From the NCBI GenBank assembly GCA_937927845.1, contig CALFXE010000007.1, positions 1 through 39,732 on the forward strand: DNA of 39,732 nt, written 5' to 3'. Source of the stretch: an uncultured Paludibacter sp. Its GTDB lineage: Bacteria; Bacteroidota; Bacteroidia; Bacteroidales; Paludibacteraceae. Each line of letters starts with the position of its first letter. Position 1 is the first letter of the stretch. Under the pieces are notes generated by a model, which saw only the letters and a list, made by a program, of their open reading frames with translations, did no database searches and had not been told where the DNA came from. Made by a program: the position numbers and the translations under genes. Below are positions 1-8,930 of this stretch, piece after piece.

Positions 1-37
1 GTTGTCATTCAGAAAGTTATGATTGGCGGTGAAATAA

Positions 38-550
38 GTGATAAAGTCAGGAGAACTTGGAGTCAGGGAATATAACTCTAATAACACAACAAAACGCTAT
101 CCTGATGCAAATTTCACTATGCGAATGACTTACGGCACTATTAGCGGTTATCAGCCTGCCGATGCTGCATATTATCGTCATTACACCACTACTCAAGGAG
201 TTATTGAGAAAGAGATACCTGACGACATGGAGTTTAGTGTTCCTGCCGATTTAAAAGATAAAATCAACTCGCAGGACTTCGGACAATATACTGATTCTCG
301 AACCAATGAGTTATTCGTTAATTTCCTTAGCACTAATGATATCACCGGCGGAAATTCCGGTAGTCCGATTTTCAACTGCAAAGGTGAACTCTTAGGGTTA
401 GCTTTCGACGGCAATTGGGAAGCCATGAGTGGCGATATAATCTTCGAACCGGCTTTGCAGCGCACCATAAATGTAGATGTGCGCTACATGCTGTTTATTA
501 TGGATAAAATTGGTGGTGCAGAGAGGTTGGTGAAGGAGGTCTTATACTAA
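38..550 (+). CDS. dpp7: S46 dipeptidyl-peptidase, DPP7-type, C-terminal part (5' truncated, possibly frameshifted)
   Basis: This is the C-terminal catalytic part of an S46 serine exopeptidase, a periplasmic enzyme that removes dipeptides from oligopeptides. The family hallmarks are the PDANFTMRMTYG block and the GGNSGSP nucleophile loop with the catalytic Ser. The S1-pocket residue 18 positions after that Ser is Gly (FDGNWEA). In the family, Gly here marks DPP7 (hydrophobic P1), while DPP11 has Arg, so DPP7-type specificity is inferred. The rest of the enzyme (about 550 residues) lies outside the window. The frame is closed by stops at 20-22 and 35-37, so the GTG at 38 is only the first possible codon. 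Upstream homology seems to continue in the frame starting at base 1 (see findings). The TAA stop overlaps the stop codon of the convergent barrel gene. Confidence 0.85.
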   Translation: MIKSGELGVREYNSNNTTKRYPDANFTMRMTYGTISGYQPADAAYYRHYTTTQGVIEKEIPDDMEFSVPADLKDKINSQDFGQYTDSRTNELFVNFLSTNDITGGNSGSPIFNCKGELLGLAFDGNWEAMSGDIIFEPALQRTINVDVRYMLFIMDKIGGAERLVKEVLY

Positions 551-2331
551 AACGCCACTGCTCCACCCAGTAAGAAGTTTATACCCTGCACTTCATAACC
601 ATAAAACTGCTCATATTTGCTATTAATCAAGTTATTTAACTTGGCAAAAGCTGAGAAAGTACGATTAAAGGTATAAGTAGCACCAAGGTTTACGTCAATT
701 TTTGGAGACATCCTGAATGGATTGTCACCTAATTTTGCATATCGTTCACCTTCGAAAAATACCATAGCAGTTGTGGTGAGTTTACGACCAATTTTAACGT
801 CTGCACTTAAATCAGCTTCAATTGCAGGCTTCATCCATGCATGCAGCTCTGTTTTAACATTCCATGCATTATAAATTCCCTTTAACTGAATATTGACAAT
901 ATCTTTATAGTTATAATTCAAACGTGTTCCAACTTTAAATAAGCCTGCGTCACTGTAAATCGCATTAAATCTATTTATAAATAAATTTGAATATGCTCCG
1001 GCTGAAGCATCAGTAGATAGATATTCCTTATTCACAAAGAAATACTGATCAACTATATATCTGTAATCAACAAACGCATCAACCATAATATTGTAAACCG
1101 GCTTCAACTTAAATCCAAAATAAGTATTAAACGGTGTATATGTGTCTTTTACACGTAAATCAGGAAAGATATACGGATTCTCAGCATAGATACTGTTCAT
1201 TGTTGATATTCTGAAATTTCCGGTTAAACCACCATATGCTGATAGAACCTTAGGTATGACATTCCATTCACTTGTGATATCGGGAGTTGGATTGAACGGT
1301 CGACCGTGTACAAATGAAAAAGCAGTTTTAACACCGGCTCTTACATACCAATTATCACGTTCAATCAGATAGTATGGATTCATTGAAAATACAGCATAAT
1401 AATTCCAAAAATTAATTTTAGAAGTATCTGAATGTTGATAAAAGAAATTCGACATTTCAAAGTCTATCCCAAATCTATTGTTTCCCAGCGGGTTACTAAA
1501 CCCATATTTTATTTTATATTCACTTTCCTGCAAACCAATATTCGACCTAAACAAATCAAAACTCATTTCGGCTGTATATTTCCTACCTTCTGCATTGGGT
1601 AATGAACGAATTCCTGCATGTGCATTATATCGCCATAACATATCATTTACTGGCAACCCTATTAAGTCTGAAAAGTTTACAGTCTGTACCGATCGAGTAA
1701 ATCTTGCCAAATTTTGTTCTTGATAATCAGGCAGAAAGGCAGGTGACAATGAAAATAAACCATTTAATCCCACACTATCTCCACCATTTCCATAAAAGTT
1801 TTTTCCGTAATAATTAAAATACTGATGAGATAATCCTACTCCGGCATATAAATCATAGTTAGTAAAATAATGATTGTATTCAAGATTGGCTCTTGAAACC
1901 GATTGTAGTTTCTTACCGAAAGTGCCTGTATGACTTATGTTTAAATCCAATAAATTCTTATCATTTTTAATTATCGGCAACACTAAATCACCTAATGTAT
2001 TCCAATAATTACCTCCACCGAGACGAATAAAAGCCTCTTTCATCTTTTTTCTTCTATCATGCTGTTCTTCTTCTGCCGATAGAGTTAAAATATTCTTCTG
2101 AAATGGCAAAGGCTGATAAATTTCAGAATAATCTACAGCTTCTTTTCTTGTATTATGCTGTATTATCTCAGGTAAAGTCATTATTTTACCTGCATCTTGT
2201 ATAACAGGCTGATATTCACGTTCTATAGTCACGTTTCTGTCGACCGATTCCTGTGCTGACAAAAATGTGATAGATAATAATGATACAATTATATATAAAA
2301 AACTTATTCTCATTTTAATTTTATTTTTCAT
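547..2331 (-). CDS. TonB-dependent-receptor-like outer-membrane beta-barrel protein without plug
   Basis: A protein of about 594 residues from the ATG at 2331. A longer in-frame start at 2358 exists, but MKNKIKMRISFLYIIV gives a normal signal peptide ending near LSAQES. After a short periplasmic stretch (IEREYQPVIQDAG) the protein is a run of amphipathic beta-strands rich in Tyr, Phe and Asn. It ends in a terminal strand finishing in Phe (LLGGAVAF), as outer-membrane barrels do. No TonB-receptor plug domain or SusC-type N-terminal domain is visible, so it resembles only the barrel half of that family. It is the last gene of a Nudix-TPR-barrel unit, starting 36 bp after the TPR gene. Its TAG stop overlaps the stop of the convergent peptidase gene. 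The transported substrate is unknown. Confidence 0.75.
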   Translation of the reverse strand: MKNKIKMRISFLYIIVSLLSITFLSAQESVDRNVTIEREYQPVIQDAGKIMTLPEIIQHNTRKEAVDYSEIYQPLPFQKNILTLSAEEEQHDRRKKMKEAFIRLGGGNYWNTLGDLVLPIIKNDKNLLDLNISHTGTFGKKLQSVSRANLEYNHYFTNYDLYAGVGLSHQYFNYYGKNFYGNGGDSVGLNGLFSLSPAFLPDYQEQNLARFTRSVQTVNFSDLIGLPVNDMLWRYNAHAGIRSLPNAEGRKYTAEMSFDLFRSNIGLQESEYKIKYGFSNPLGNNRFGIDFEMSNFFYQHSDTSKINFWNYYAVFSMNPYYLIERDNWYVRAGVKTAFSFVHGRPFNPTPDITSEWNVIPKVLSAYGGLTGNFRISTMNSIYAENPYIFPDLRVKDTYTPFNTYFGFKLKPVYNIMVDAFVDYRYIVDQYFFVNKEYLSTDASAGAYSNLFINRFNAIYSDAGLFKVGTRLNYNYKDIVNIQLKGIYNAWNVKTELHAWMKPAIEADLSADVKIGRKLTTTAMVFFEGERYAKLGDNPFRMSPKIDVNLGATYTFNRTFSAFAKLNNLINSKYEQFYGYEVQGINFLLGGAVAF

Positions 2332-2367
2332 ACGTTTCAAATTAACACTGAACGACACAAACTTTTA

Positions 2368-5300
2368 TTAATTAATTACCTTGGCTTTTTCCCTCTTAGA
2401 GATTGCATTTAATCGTGATGTTATCATTTCTTGAATATCATCTTCAGTTTTATAGTTTCTTTGCAAACTCAACAAGTATTGCTTTGCCTGAAAGTCATTT
2501 TTCTGAGTAGTATACACATCCGATAGCAACACAAAACTTCTTGCTAACCAATATTGAAATGGCGTATTCTTCTGTGCGAAATCTAAAATTTCTTTTTCGG
2601 CTACTGATAAATTATTCTGTTGATAGTATACCGATGCAAGTAGATATTTCGACTCTGCACCAACTGCCGTACGTGTGTCTTCTGACAAAGTTTTTAAATC
2701 TTCTATTGCCAAATTTTGTTGATTTGTAGCTATATAAGCCTTAGCTCTATTGAACTTAGCCTCATTTAAAACTTCATTTCCTGATTTTGGATCTGTTAAA
2801 ATATCGTTTGCTATATTAATTGTGCGCTGATAATTTTTTAGCAAATTACTGCATCTTAAAATACCTAATCGGGCAATATTCCTATGTTCCGTTGTTTGAG
2901 CTACTTTCTCAAATTTTTCGAAATAATCTAAAGATGCTTCATAATTCTTTTTATCATAAGTTATTTCAGCCAATCTCATCAGAGCCTCATCCATATATTG
3001 ATTACTTGATATTTTTGTTACCTTCTGAAACTCAACCATAGCATTGTCTAAATCTTTAATACGATAATAACTATCGGCAAGAAAATATTGAGCAGTGGTG
3101 CAGAATCTACCTCCGGCACAATAATTTTTCAGATACATGTTAAATCCTGTAATTGCTTTATCATAAGCGGCATTCATATATTGCTTTTCAGCGGCAATAT
3201 AGCTTATCGAGTCTTCGTGACTTGCATTTAAACCTGATATTTTCATATCCAAAGTTTTTGCAAATTCAAGATAGGATTGTATATCATTTAATTCGATATA
3301 GATATTTTCCAAGCTTTTTAATGCAGTGAATGCTTCCACAGAACCTGGATAGTTATTGATAACATTTTTATATGCTACTACTGCATCTAAGTTCTTATCC
3401 TGATTTTGATAAATCATACCTATTTCAAGAGCAGCCAATCGTGATACATTGGTGTTGGGTTGAATAGAAAGCAGTCGATAATATGATTTTAATGCTTCAT
3501 TCTCATTGTTCAACATTATGTAAGCTCTTCCTACTTCATATAAAGCATCATCAACATATTCTGATTTTGGGTATGCTTCAACCAAATCATTAAGACGGGA
3601 AATCTTTGTTGTATATTTCTTTTGTAATCCTGCTACATAACCACTTTGAAACAAAGCATAATCACCGGTATTCGGACTTAAATTAGCTGAACGGGTATAC
3701 ATCAATTCTGATTTCTGAAAATCTCTTTCATAAAAATAGCAATCACCTATTCTATTTAAAGCATCAGCAAAAATATCAGATCTTTTATCTTGAGTCAGAC
3801 TTGTAAACTGATCGAAATAGCTTTTAGATGATTTATAATCTTTCTGACCAAACAAAGCATAACCCATAGAATAATGTGCCTGTGCATAGTTTTTACTGCC
3901 TCGAACATTCGGCATATTAAAAAAGCTCTTCAAATCATTGATGCTATTGTTGTTCATGCCTAAGCGATAATAACTTTCCGAACGCCAGAAATAGCTTTCT
4001 GCAACATAAACACCAAGTGGCAATGTTTGTAACGAAAGCGTGAAATAATCTACTGCTTTACTATATTGCTGCTGCGCAAACGCCTCGGTACCTAATTGAT
4101 ATAGAACATATTGCTTTGCTTCAAGGATTTTTTCATTCGGTCTGCTTATTCTTTGAATAGATTGATATGCAACATCATAATTTTTAGTCGACATATACTC
4201 TAATGCTAAATAACTTTTAACTTTATCAGCATCTCTTGAATTTGGGAATTCGTTTAAAAACTGTTCGAAAGCTTCTATCGACTCTCCGAATGCTGCATTC
4301 GTTTCATATGTTGTAAGTGCGTAATTCAACAAAGCCTCTTCTCTTACCGACTTATTAAAATTACTACGTAAAGCTGCTTCAAAAGCTAATCTTGCATTCA
4401 CTTTATCTTTTAATTTCACAAAAGCATTACCAAGATGTAAATATGCATTCTCAGTCATTTCATCCTGCTCAGTAGTAACCTTCTGAAAATATGGAATAGC
4501 CGAATTATATCTGTTTATCTTTATATGAGCCATACCCAGAATATACAAATCTTTACGCAGAACCTGCTCCGACATACTCTCATATCTTTTCAGAAAAGCA
4601 ATTGCATTTTCGAAATCATTTTCTACATACGCTAACTCGCCTTTTATACGATATACCTCTGAATTATCGGGATTATTGGGATATTTTGTGAGAATAGCAT
4701 CACCTCTTTTATGCATTTCAGCAATATCTCCTAAATAATAATATATCTGAAAAAGATAATAATCAACTTTCTCACTGTAATTTGGATTAGATTCAACTTC
4801 CAAAAAATCAGGTAATGCATCTGTATAATTATGTAATGTGTATTCAGCATAAGCATAATAATAAGTAGATGCATCTTTATGTTCAAAGTCCTTATTTTTT
4901 AATTGTTTGAAGATTTCAGATGATTGATAAAAATCAGATATTTCTAATAATGAATAAGCCTTTTTAAATAAGAAATTGTTTTGCTCCTGAGAGTTAAAGC
5001 GACCTTCATTTACTTGATTAAAATATTCCAACGCTCCCTTATAATCCTGATTTTCATACAATAGAGTACCTAACATCACATTAGCCTTATTCAAAAAAGT
5101 TGTGTACGGATTCTTTTTTATAAAATTCTGAATTTGCGTAAAAGCATTTTCCATTCTAAGCTCGAAAGCATTAGCTATCAGGTAATACTCAGCTTCATGG
5201 CGCTGACCGGCTTGTGTTTTATCAGAAGAGTTAAGGAAAGACTCAAAGTTACGATATGATGCTGCAAATTTTTGCTGATTGTACAACTCCTTCCCCTGAT

Positions 5301-5397
5301 CAAAAAGCAAATCCTGATGAGTGTATATAAGTGTTTGTTGAGCCGTTACAATGAATATACTTAACTGTAACAAGCATAATAAAATAAGTTTTCGCAT
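2368..5397 (-). CDS. large exported tetratricopeptide-repeat protein
   Basis: About 1009 residues from the ATG at 5397 (MRKLILLCLLQLS). The upstream in-frame ATG at 5433 would add 12 residues and overlap the Nudix gene, so I prefer 5397. A signal peptide ends near VTAQQ, with no lipobox Cys, so the protein is probably soluble in the periplasm or held to the membrane by partners. The rest is TPR and TPR-like repeats throughout (repeated A-Y--G---Y--G-Y--A---F patterns). This is a protein-protein scaffold with no catalytic motif. It lies between the Nudix gene and the outer-membrane barrel gene and is probably co-transcribed with both. A job in assembling or docking onto that barrel is inference. 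Large TPR proteins of the T9SS (PorW/SprE) are lipoproteins, so I do not assign it there. Confidence 0.85.
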   Translation of the reverse strand: MRKLILLCLLQLSIFIVTAQQTLIYTHQDLLFDQGKELYNQQKFAASYRNFESFLNSSDKTQAGQRHEAEYYLIANAFELRMENAFTQIQNFIKKNPYTTFLNKANVMLGTLLYENQDYKGALEYFNQVNEGRFNSQEQNNFLFKKAYSLLEISDFYQSSEIFKQLKNKDFEHKDASTYYYAYAEYTLHNYTDALPDFLEVESNPNYSEKVDYYLFQIYYYLGDIAEMHKRGDAILTKYPNNPDNSEVYRIKGELAYVENDFENAIAFLKRYESMSEQVLRKDLYILGMAHIKINRYNSAIPYFQKVTTEQDEMTENAYLHLGNAFVKLKDKVNARLAFEAALRSNFNKSVREEALLNYALTTYETNAAFGESIEAFEQFLNEFPNSRDADKVKSYLALEYMSTKNYDVAYQSIQRISRPNEKILEAKQYVLYQLGTEAFAQQQYSKAVDYFTLSLQTLPLGVYVAESYFWRSESYYRLGMNNNSINDLKSFFNMPNVRGSKNYAQAHYSMGYALFGQKDYKSSKSYFDQFTSLTQDKRSDIFADALNRIGDCYFYERDFQKSELMYTRSANLSPNTGDYALFQSGYVAGLQKKYTTKISRLNDLVEAYPKSEYVDDALYEVGRAYIMLNNENEALKSYYRLLSIQPNTNVSRLAALEIGMIYQNQDKNLDAVVAYKNVINNYPGSVEAFTALKSLENIYIELNDIQSYLEFAKTLDMKISGLNASHEDSISYIAAEKQYMNAAYDKAITGFNMYLKNYCAGGRFCTTAQYFLADSYYRIKDLDNAMVEFQKVTKISSNQYMDEALMRLAEITYDKKNYEASLDYFEKFEKVAQTTEHRNIARLGILRCSNLLKNYQRTINIANDILTDPKSGNEVLNEAKFNRAKAYIATNQQNLAIEDLKTLSEDTRTAVGAESKYLLASVYYQQNNLSVAEKEILDFAQKNTPFQYWLARSFVLLSDVYTTQKNDFQAKQYLLSLQRNYKTEDDIQEMITSRLNAISKREKAKVIN

Positions 5398-5413
5398 ATA
5401 TATGTTTTTTACA

Positions 5414-5950
5414 TTAAATGTTATGTAAGTCATAATCAGAGCTTTCTCTAAATTTAGTTATAGCTTTACGCATTGATATAAAACCAAAATTATCGATTTC
5501 AATTTTATTTATCGGCACAAAAAAACAATCAGCCACATCATCAGCAGGTTTTGGGACTACATCTTTCACTCTGAATAAAAAGAAAATATCAAGTGTGGGT
5601 AATGTCCAACCACTATAAGTGTACTGATTTGGTTCCGAAAAAATAAATTCGCCATTAGCAACTTCTATGCCTAATTCTTCTTTTATCTCACGTGTAATTG
5701 CTATTTCAGCAGTTTCAAAGTCATCAATAAAGCCACCGGGTAAATCCCACATCCCTTTTGCCGGCTCATTACCTCTTTCACATACTAATAGTTCGTTTTT
5801 TTCATTCAATATGAAAGCTGCAACTGCTGCGGAAGGATTTACATACATAATAAATCCGCACTTTTCACAGCGTTTTGACTTAATATTATTTTGTATAAAG
5901 TGGTTCGAACCACACACAGGGCAAAATCGGAATAACTTGTCGAAATGCAT
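5414..5950 (-). CDS. Nudix hydrolase with N-terminal zinc ribbon
   Basis: 178 residues. A four-Cys zinc ribbon (C10-x2-C13 and C28-x2-C31) precedes a Nudix fold. The Nudix box is complete: G73-x5-E79-x7-R87-E88-x2-E91-E92-x-G94, so the enzyme should be active as a metal-dependent pyrophosphohydrolase on a nucleoside-diphosphate-linked compound. The substrate cannot be told from sequence. The zinc ribbon plus Nudix order recalls NADH pyrophosphatases, but the protein is shorter than NudC, and I see no NudC SQPWPFPxS motif. It is the first gene of the minus-strand unit with the TPR and barrel genes and sits just behind a consensus promoter with a very short leader. Confidence 0.9.
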   Translation of the reverse strand: MHFDKLFRFCPVCGSNHFIQNNIKSKRCEKCGFIMYVNPSAAVAAFILNEKNELLVCERGNEPAKGMWDLPGGFIDDFETAEIAITREIKEELGIEVANGEFIFSEPNQYTYSGWTLPTLDIFFLFRVKDVVPKPADDVADCFFVPINKIEIDNFGFISMRKAITKFRESSDYDLHNI

Positions 5951-5966
5951 AATAATAATTTTCTTG

Positions 5967-5997
5967 CAAAATTAATAATTTAAATAGATTATAGCAA
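5967..5997 (-). promoter_or_regulatory. promoter of the Nudix-TPR-barrel unit
   Basis: On the minus strand, TTG (5995-5997) is separated by 20 bases from TAATTTTG (5967-5974), matching the Bacteroidota -33/-7 consensus. Transcription would start near 5960, about 10 bases before the ATG. Confidence 0.6.
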
Positions 5998-6067
5998 TTT
6001 AAGCTTTATGTATGTCATTGTTAATAACTTTTCACTTTAACTAACTGTTTATTTGTAAGTAAAACCT

Positions 6068-6075
6068 TACTTTTG
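6068..6075 (+). promoter_or_regulatory. -7 element before the TPR gene
   Basis: TACTTTTG matches TAnnTTTG. No good -33 TTTG lies 19-20 bases upstream. The predicted start site near 6082 falls after the TTG at 6073, which supports the ATG at 6091 as the start codon. Confidence 0.4.
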
Positions 6076-6090
6076 CAAAAAAAACCGGCA

Positions 6091-7455
6091 ATGGGTCGTA
6101 AACTACATTATTCAACCGAAGACGATTCTAACGAAATAGTAAAACGTTACGAAGCTTTTTTGTCTGATAATAGCGTTTCCGGATACTTCGATGTCGAGGA
6201 AATGGAAAGTATCGTTGACTTCTATCTTCGTAAAGGAAGAACCAGAGACAGCTCCAAAGCTTTAGATTTTGGATTCAGACTTCACCCCAACAGTTCAGCC
6301 CTAATGATAAAAAGGGCAAAAATATATTTAGCAACAGGAGATATAAACAAAGCATATAATATTCTTGAATCACATAGCGAACAAAGTGATTATGACGTTA
6401 TCCTATTGAAAATAGATGCTTTAATCAGACTTCAAAGAGATAATGAGGCTTTTGTACTGTGTGACGATTTAATTAACTCATCTAATAGTGATATAGATGA
6501 TGTTTGCCTTGATATAGCCTATATTTTTCTTTTCCAATCTGATTTTATTTCAGCTAAAAAATATCTTCTCAAAGGAGAGGAATATAATCCGCTTAATGAT
6601 GAATTATTATTTGAACTTGCTTTTAGCTTTGAGCGAACGGAAGAAGTTGAAAAGGCTATTGCAACTTATAATAAGCTGATTAAACTTGATCCGTTTACAT
6701 CAGAAGCATGGTTTAATTTAGGACAGATATACTATTCTCAAAATAATTATCAGTTGGCTTTAGAAGCATTTGAATATGCTTCAGCAATTCGACCGGAGGA
6801 TTCCCTGACTTGCTTACAGAAAGGACATACACATTACCAACTCCAACAGTATAATGAGGCTTTGAGTGAATATTTCGCGTTTAATGAAATGATTTCAGAC
6901 AGTAAGCATACATTGTATTTTATTGGTGAATGTTATGAGCAAATGGAGAATTATCCCGAAGCGTTAAAATATTATTTAGATGCTTTAAAGGATAATCCCG
7001 ACAGCTTTGACACTCTTACAGGCATTGCTATCTGCCTGATGGAGCTTGATTTATATGCTGAAAGCCTTCCTTTTCTAAATAGAGCCGCTGAGTTGCAGGA
7101 AGAAGAACCTGAGGTATGGATATATATAGGAGAAGTTTTAACTGAATTGGATGATATTGATGGTGCTTTGGATTCGTATCTGAAAGCCATTAAGCTAAAC
7201 TATAATCAACCCGACATTCTGATGGCTATTGCAAATATCTACATGGATAAAAAGCAGTTTCTTGATGCAGTAGTTTATTATAAGAATGCATTAAAATATG
7301 ATATTCATAAAGAACTGGAAAATATCCATCTGCTTTTATCGGTTGCTTATCATTTTACAGGTGATATAGAATTATCTTATAAACATTTACAAATAGCTGC
7401 CGAAAACAATCTTGATGCTTACAAGTTATTTGAAGAATTATGTTCAACTCTGTAA
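6091..7455 (+). CDS. cytoplasmic tetratricopeptide-repeat protein
   Basis: 454 residues from the ATG at 6091. A TTG at 6073 would add six residues but lies inside the probable promoter. There is no signal peptide or membrane segment. From about residue 60 to the end the protein consists of TPR units (for example A-WFNLGQIYYSQNNYQLALEAF and VWIYIGEVLTELDDIDGAL), so it is a protein-interaction scaffold with no catalytic motif. It is acidic, with scattered Cys. The DedA gene follows 17 bp downstream in the same direction, then aroE and the AI-2E-type permease, suggesting one operon, but this set does not point to a shared pathway. Partner and role are unknown. Confidence 0.85.
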   Translation: MGRKLHYSTEDDSNEIVKRYEAFLSDNSVSGYFDVEEMESIVDFYLRKGRTRDSSKALDFGFRLHPNSSALMIKRAKIYLATGDINKAYNILESHSEQSDYDVILLKIDALIRLQRDNEAFVLCDDLINSSNSDIDDVCLDIAYIFLFQSDFISAKKYLLKGEEYNPLNDELLFELAFSFERTEEVEKAIATYNKLIKLDPFTSEAWFNLGQIYYSQNNYQLALEAFEYASAIRPEDSLTCLQKGHTHYQLQQYNEALSEYFAFNEMISDSKHTLYFIGECYEQMENYPEALKYYLDALKDNPDSFDTLTGIAICLMELDLYAESLPFLNRAAELQEEEPEVWIYIGEVLTELDDIDGALDSYLKAIKLNYNQPDILMAIANIYMDKKQFLDAVVYYKNALKYDIHKELENIHLLLSVAYHFTGDIELSYKHLQIAAENNLDAYKLFEELCSTL

Positions 7456-7472
7456 CAATTACTTATATATAA

Positions 7473-8180
7473 ATGAAAAAAATACTCATTATCATCTTAC
7501 TTGCTATTTTTAGTTTAAACACACAAATTCAGGCAGCAGAACAAACTACTGATATGTCAATTTTTGAACATGTCGAACAATGGTACGAGAACAATATGAA
7601 CTATTATACCATCACTTTATTGATGGCTATTGAAAGTTCGTTCGTTCCTCTTCCTTCTGAAATTGTAATTCCTCCTGCTGCTTTTGTTGCAAGTAAAGAA
7701 GATAGTGATTTAAATATTTACTTAGTAGTACTATTCGGTACTATAGGTGCTTTACTTGGTGCATATTTTAATTATGCATTTGCGTATTTTCTCGGTAGGC
7801 CGATTATCCATAAGTTTGCTGAAAGTAAATTAGGTAGATGGTTTTTGCTTAGTTCAGAGAAAGTGCAAAAGGCAGAGGATTATTTTCAGACTCATGGTAA
7901 AACATCAACATTTGTAGGGCGACTGATTCCGGTCATCCGACAGTTAATCTCGCTTCCGGCAGGTTTAGCTAAAATGAATTTAGCAACCTTTACATTGTTT
8001 ACCTTTTTAGGAGCCGGTATTTGGAATGTTATTCTTGCTTTGTTAGGATATTTTGCTCAAGGTCAATCCGAACTGATTTATAAATATTCACATGAGATTG
8101 GCTATGGGATTTTAGCTCTGGCAGTCATAGTATTGGTGATTTATTTTTATAGCGTGTTTAAGAAAAAGAAAAAAAAGTAA
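7473..8180 (+). CDS. DedA-family membrane protein (VTT domain)
   Basis: 235 residues, an integral inner-membrane protein. The N-terminus is a hydrophobic segment that may be a cleaved signal (QIQAAEQ). The core carries the DedA signature: the ESSFVPLPSEIVIPPA re-entrant segment, then FVGRLIPVIRQLISLPAG with the conserved Arg residues, then the NVILALLGY helix. DedA proteins are linked to lipid scrambling or undecaprenyl-phosphate recycling and to membrane homeostasis. Which one applies here is not visible. The C-terminus ends in a run of seven lysines. Its TAA stop shares one base with the aroE ATG (TAATG), indicating translational coupling. Confidence 0.92.
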   Translation: MKKILIIILLAIFSLNTQIQAAEQTTDMSIFEHVEQWYENNMNYYTITLLMAIESSFVPLPSEIVIPPAAFVASKEDSDLNIYLVVLFGTIGALLGAYFNYAFAYFLGRPIIHKFAESKLGRWFLLSSEKVQKAEDYFQTHGKTSTFVGRLIPVIRQLISLPAGLAKMNLATFTLFTFLGAGIWNVILALLGYFAQGQSELIYKYSHEIGYGILALAVIVLVIYFYSVFKKKKKK

Positions 8181-8917
8181 TGAGATTTTTCGGTTTAATT
8201 GGTTTTCCTTTAGGTCATTCTTTTTCTCAGAAATATTTTACAGCATATTTTGAAGAGAAAAAGATAGAGGCTCAATATAATTTATTTCCTTTAAATGATA
8301 TTAGTGAGTTTTCAGAACTTATAAAATCCAATACTTTTAGCGGACTGAATGTTACCATACCTTACAAAACCCAAGTTATGCAATATCTTGATGAATTAGA
8401 CCCAACCGCTGCTGCTATCGGAGCTGTAAATGTAATAAAATTCATAAGAGATAATAATACTGTTCAACTAAAAGGATTTAATACTGATGTTGTTGGTTTT
8501 GAAAATTCAATAAAACCGTATCTGAAACCTCATCATAAAAAAGCATTGATATTAGGAACAGGAGGAGCTTCGAAAGCTGTTTTGTACACTTTACGTAAAT
8601 TAGGAATTACCACAACTTATGTGTCACGTCATGCAACAGAGGATGTTTTGAGTTACGAACAATTAAACGAAGATATCATCAGTGAAAATCTTCTTATAGT
8701 AAATACAACACCCTTAGGTATGTATCCGAAAGTTGATAATTGTGCAGATATACCATATAAACATCTAACAGAGAAACATTTACTATACGATGTTATATAT
8801 CTGCCGGAAGAAACATTATTTCTACAAAAAGGAAGAGAAAAAGGTGCGACAACTGTAAATGGCATAGAAATGCTTTATGGTCAGGCAATTGCAGCATGGG
8901 CAATCTGGAATAGCTAA
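8180..8917 (+). CDS. aroE: shikimate dehydrogenase
   Basis: 245 residues, slightly shorter than the usual 270. It catalyses NADPH-dependent reduction of 3-dehydroshikimate to shikimate in aromatic amino-acid synthesis. The substrate-binding SFS loop (LGHSFSQ) is present. The catalytic Lys63 is in NVTIPYK and Asp103 in FNTD. The nucleotide-binding loop is LGTGGASKAV, followed by YVSRHA. The C-terminal GIEMLYGQA helix is also there. The gene starts in a one-base overlap with the DedA stop, so it is translated from the same message, although the two products are functionally unrelated. Confidence 0.96.
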   Translation: MRFFGLIGFPLGHSFSQKYFTAYFEEKKIEAQYNLFPLNDISEFSELIKSNTFSGLNVTIPYKTQVMQYLDELDPTAAAIGAVNVIKFIRDNNTVQLKGFNTDVVGFENSIKPYLKPHHKKALILGTGGASKAVLYTLRKLGITTTYVSRHATEDVLSYEQLNEDIISENLLIVNTTPLGMYPKVDNCADIPYKHLTEKHLLYDVIYLPEETLFLQKGREKGATTVNGIEMLYGQAIAAWAIWNS

Positions 8918-8930
8918 ATGTATTTACGCA

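Noticed and set aside
2368..5397. T9SS component PorW/SprE
   Set aside because: The protein is all TPR but lacks a lipobox, and other T9SS core genes are absent from the window.
7473..8917. A DedA-AroE fusion
   Set aside because: The genes overlap only by one base (TAATG) in different frames and each is complete.
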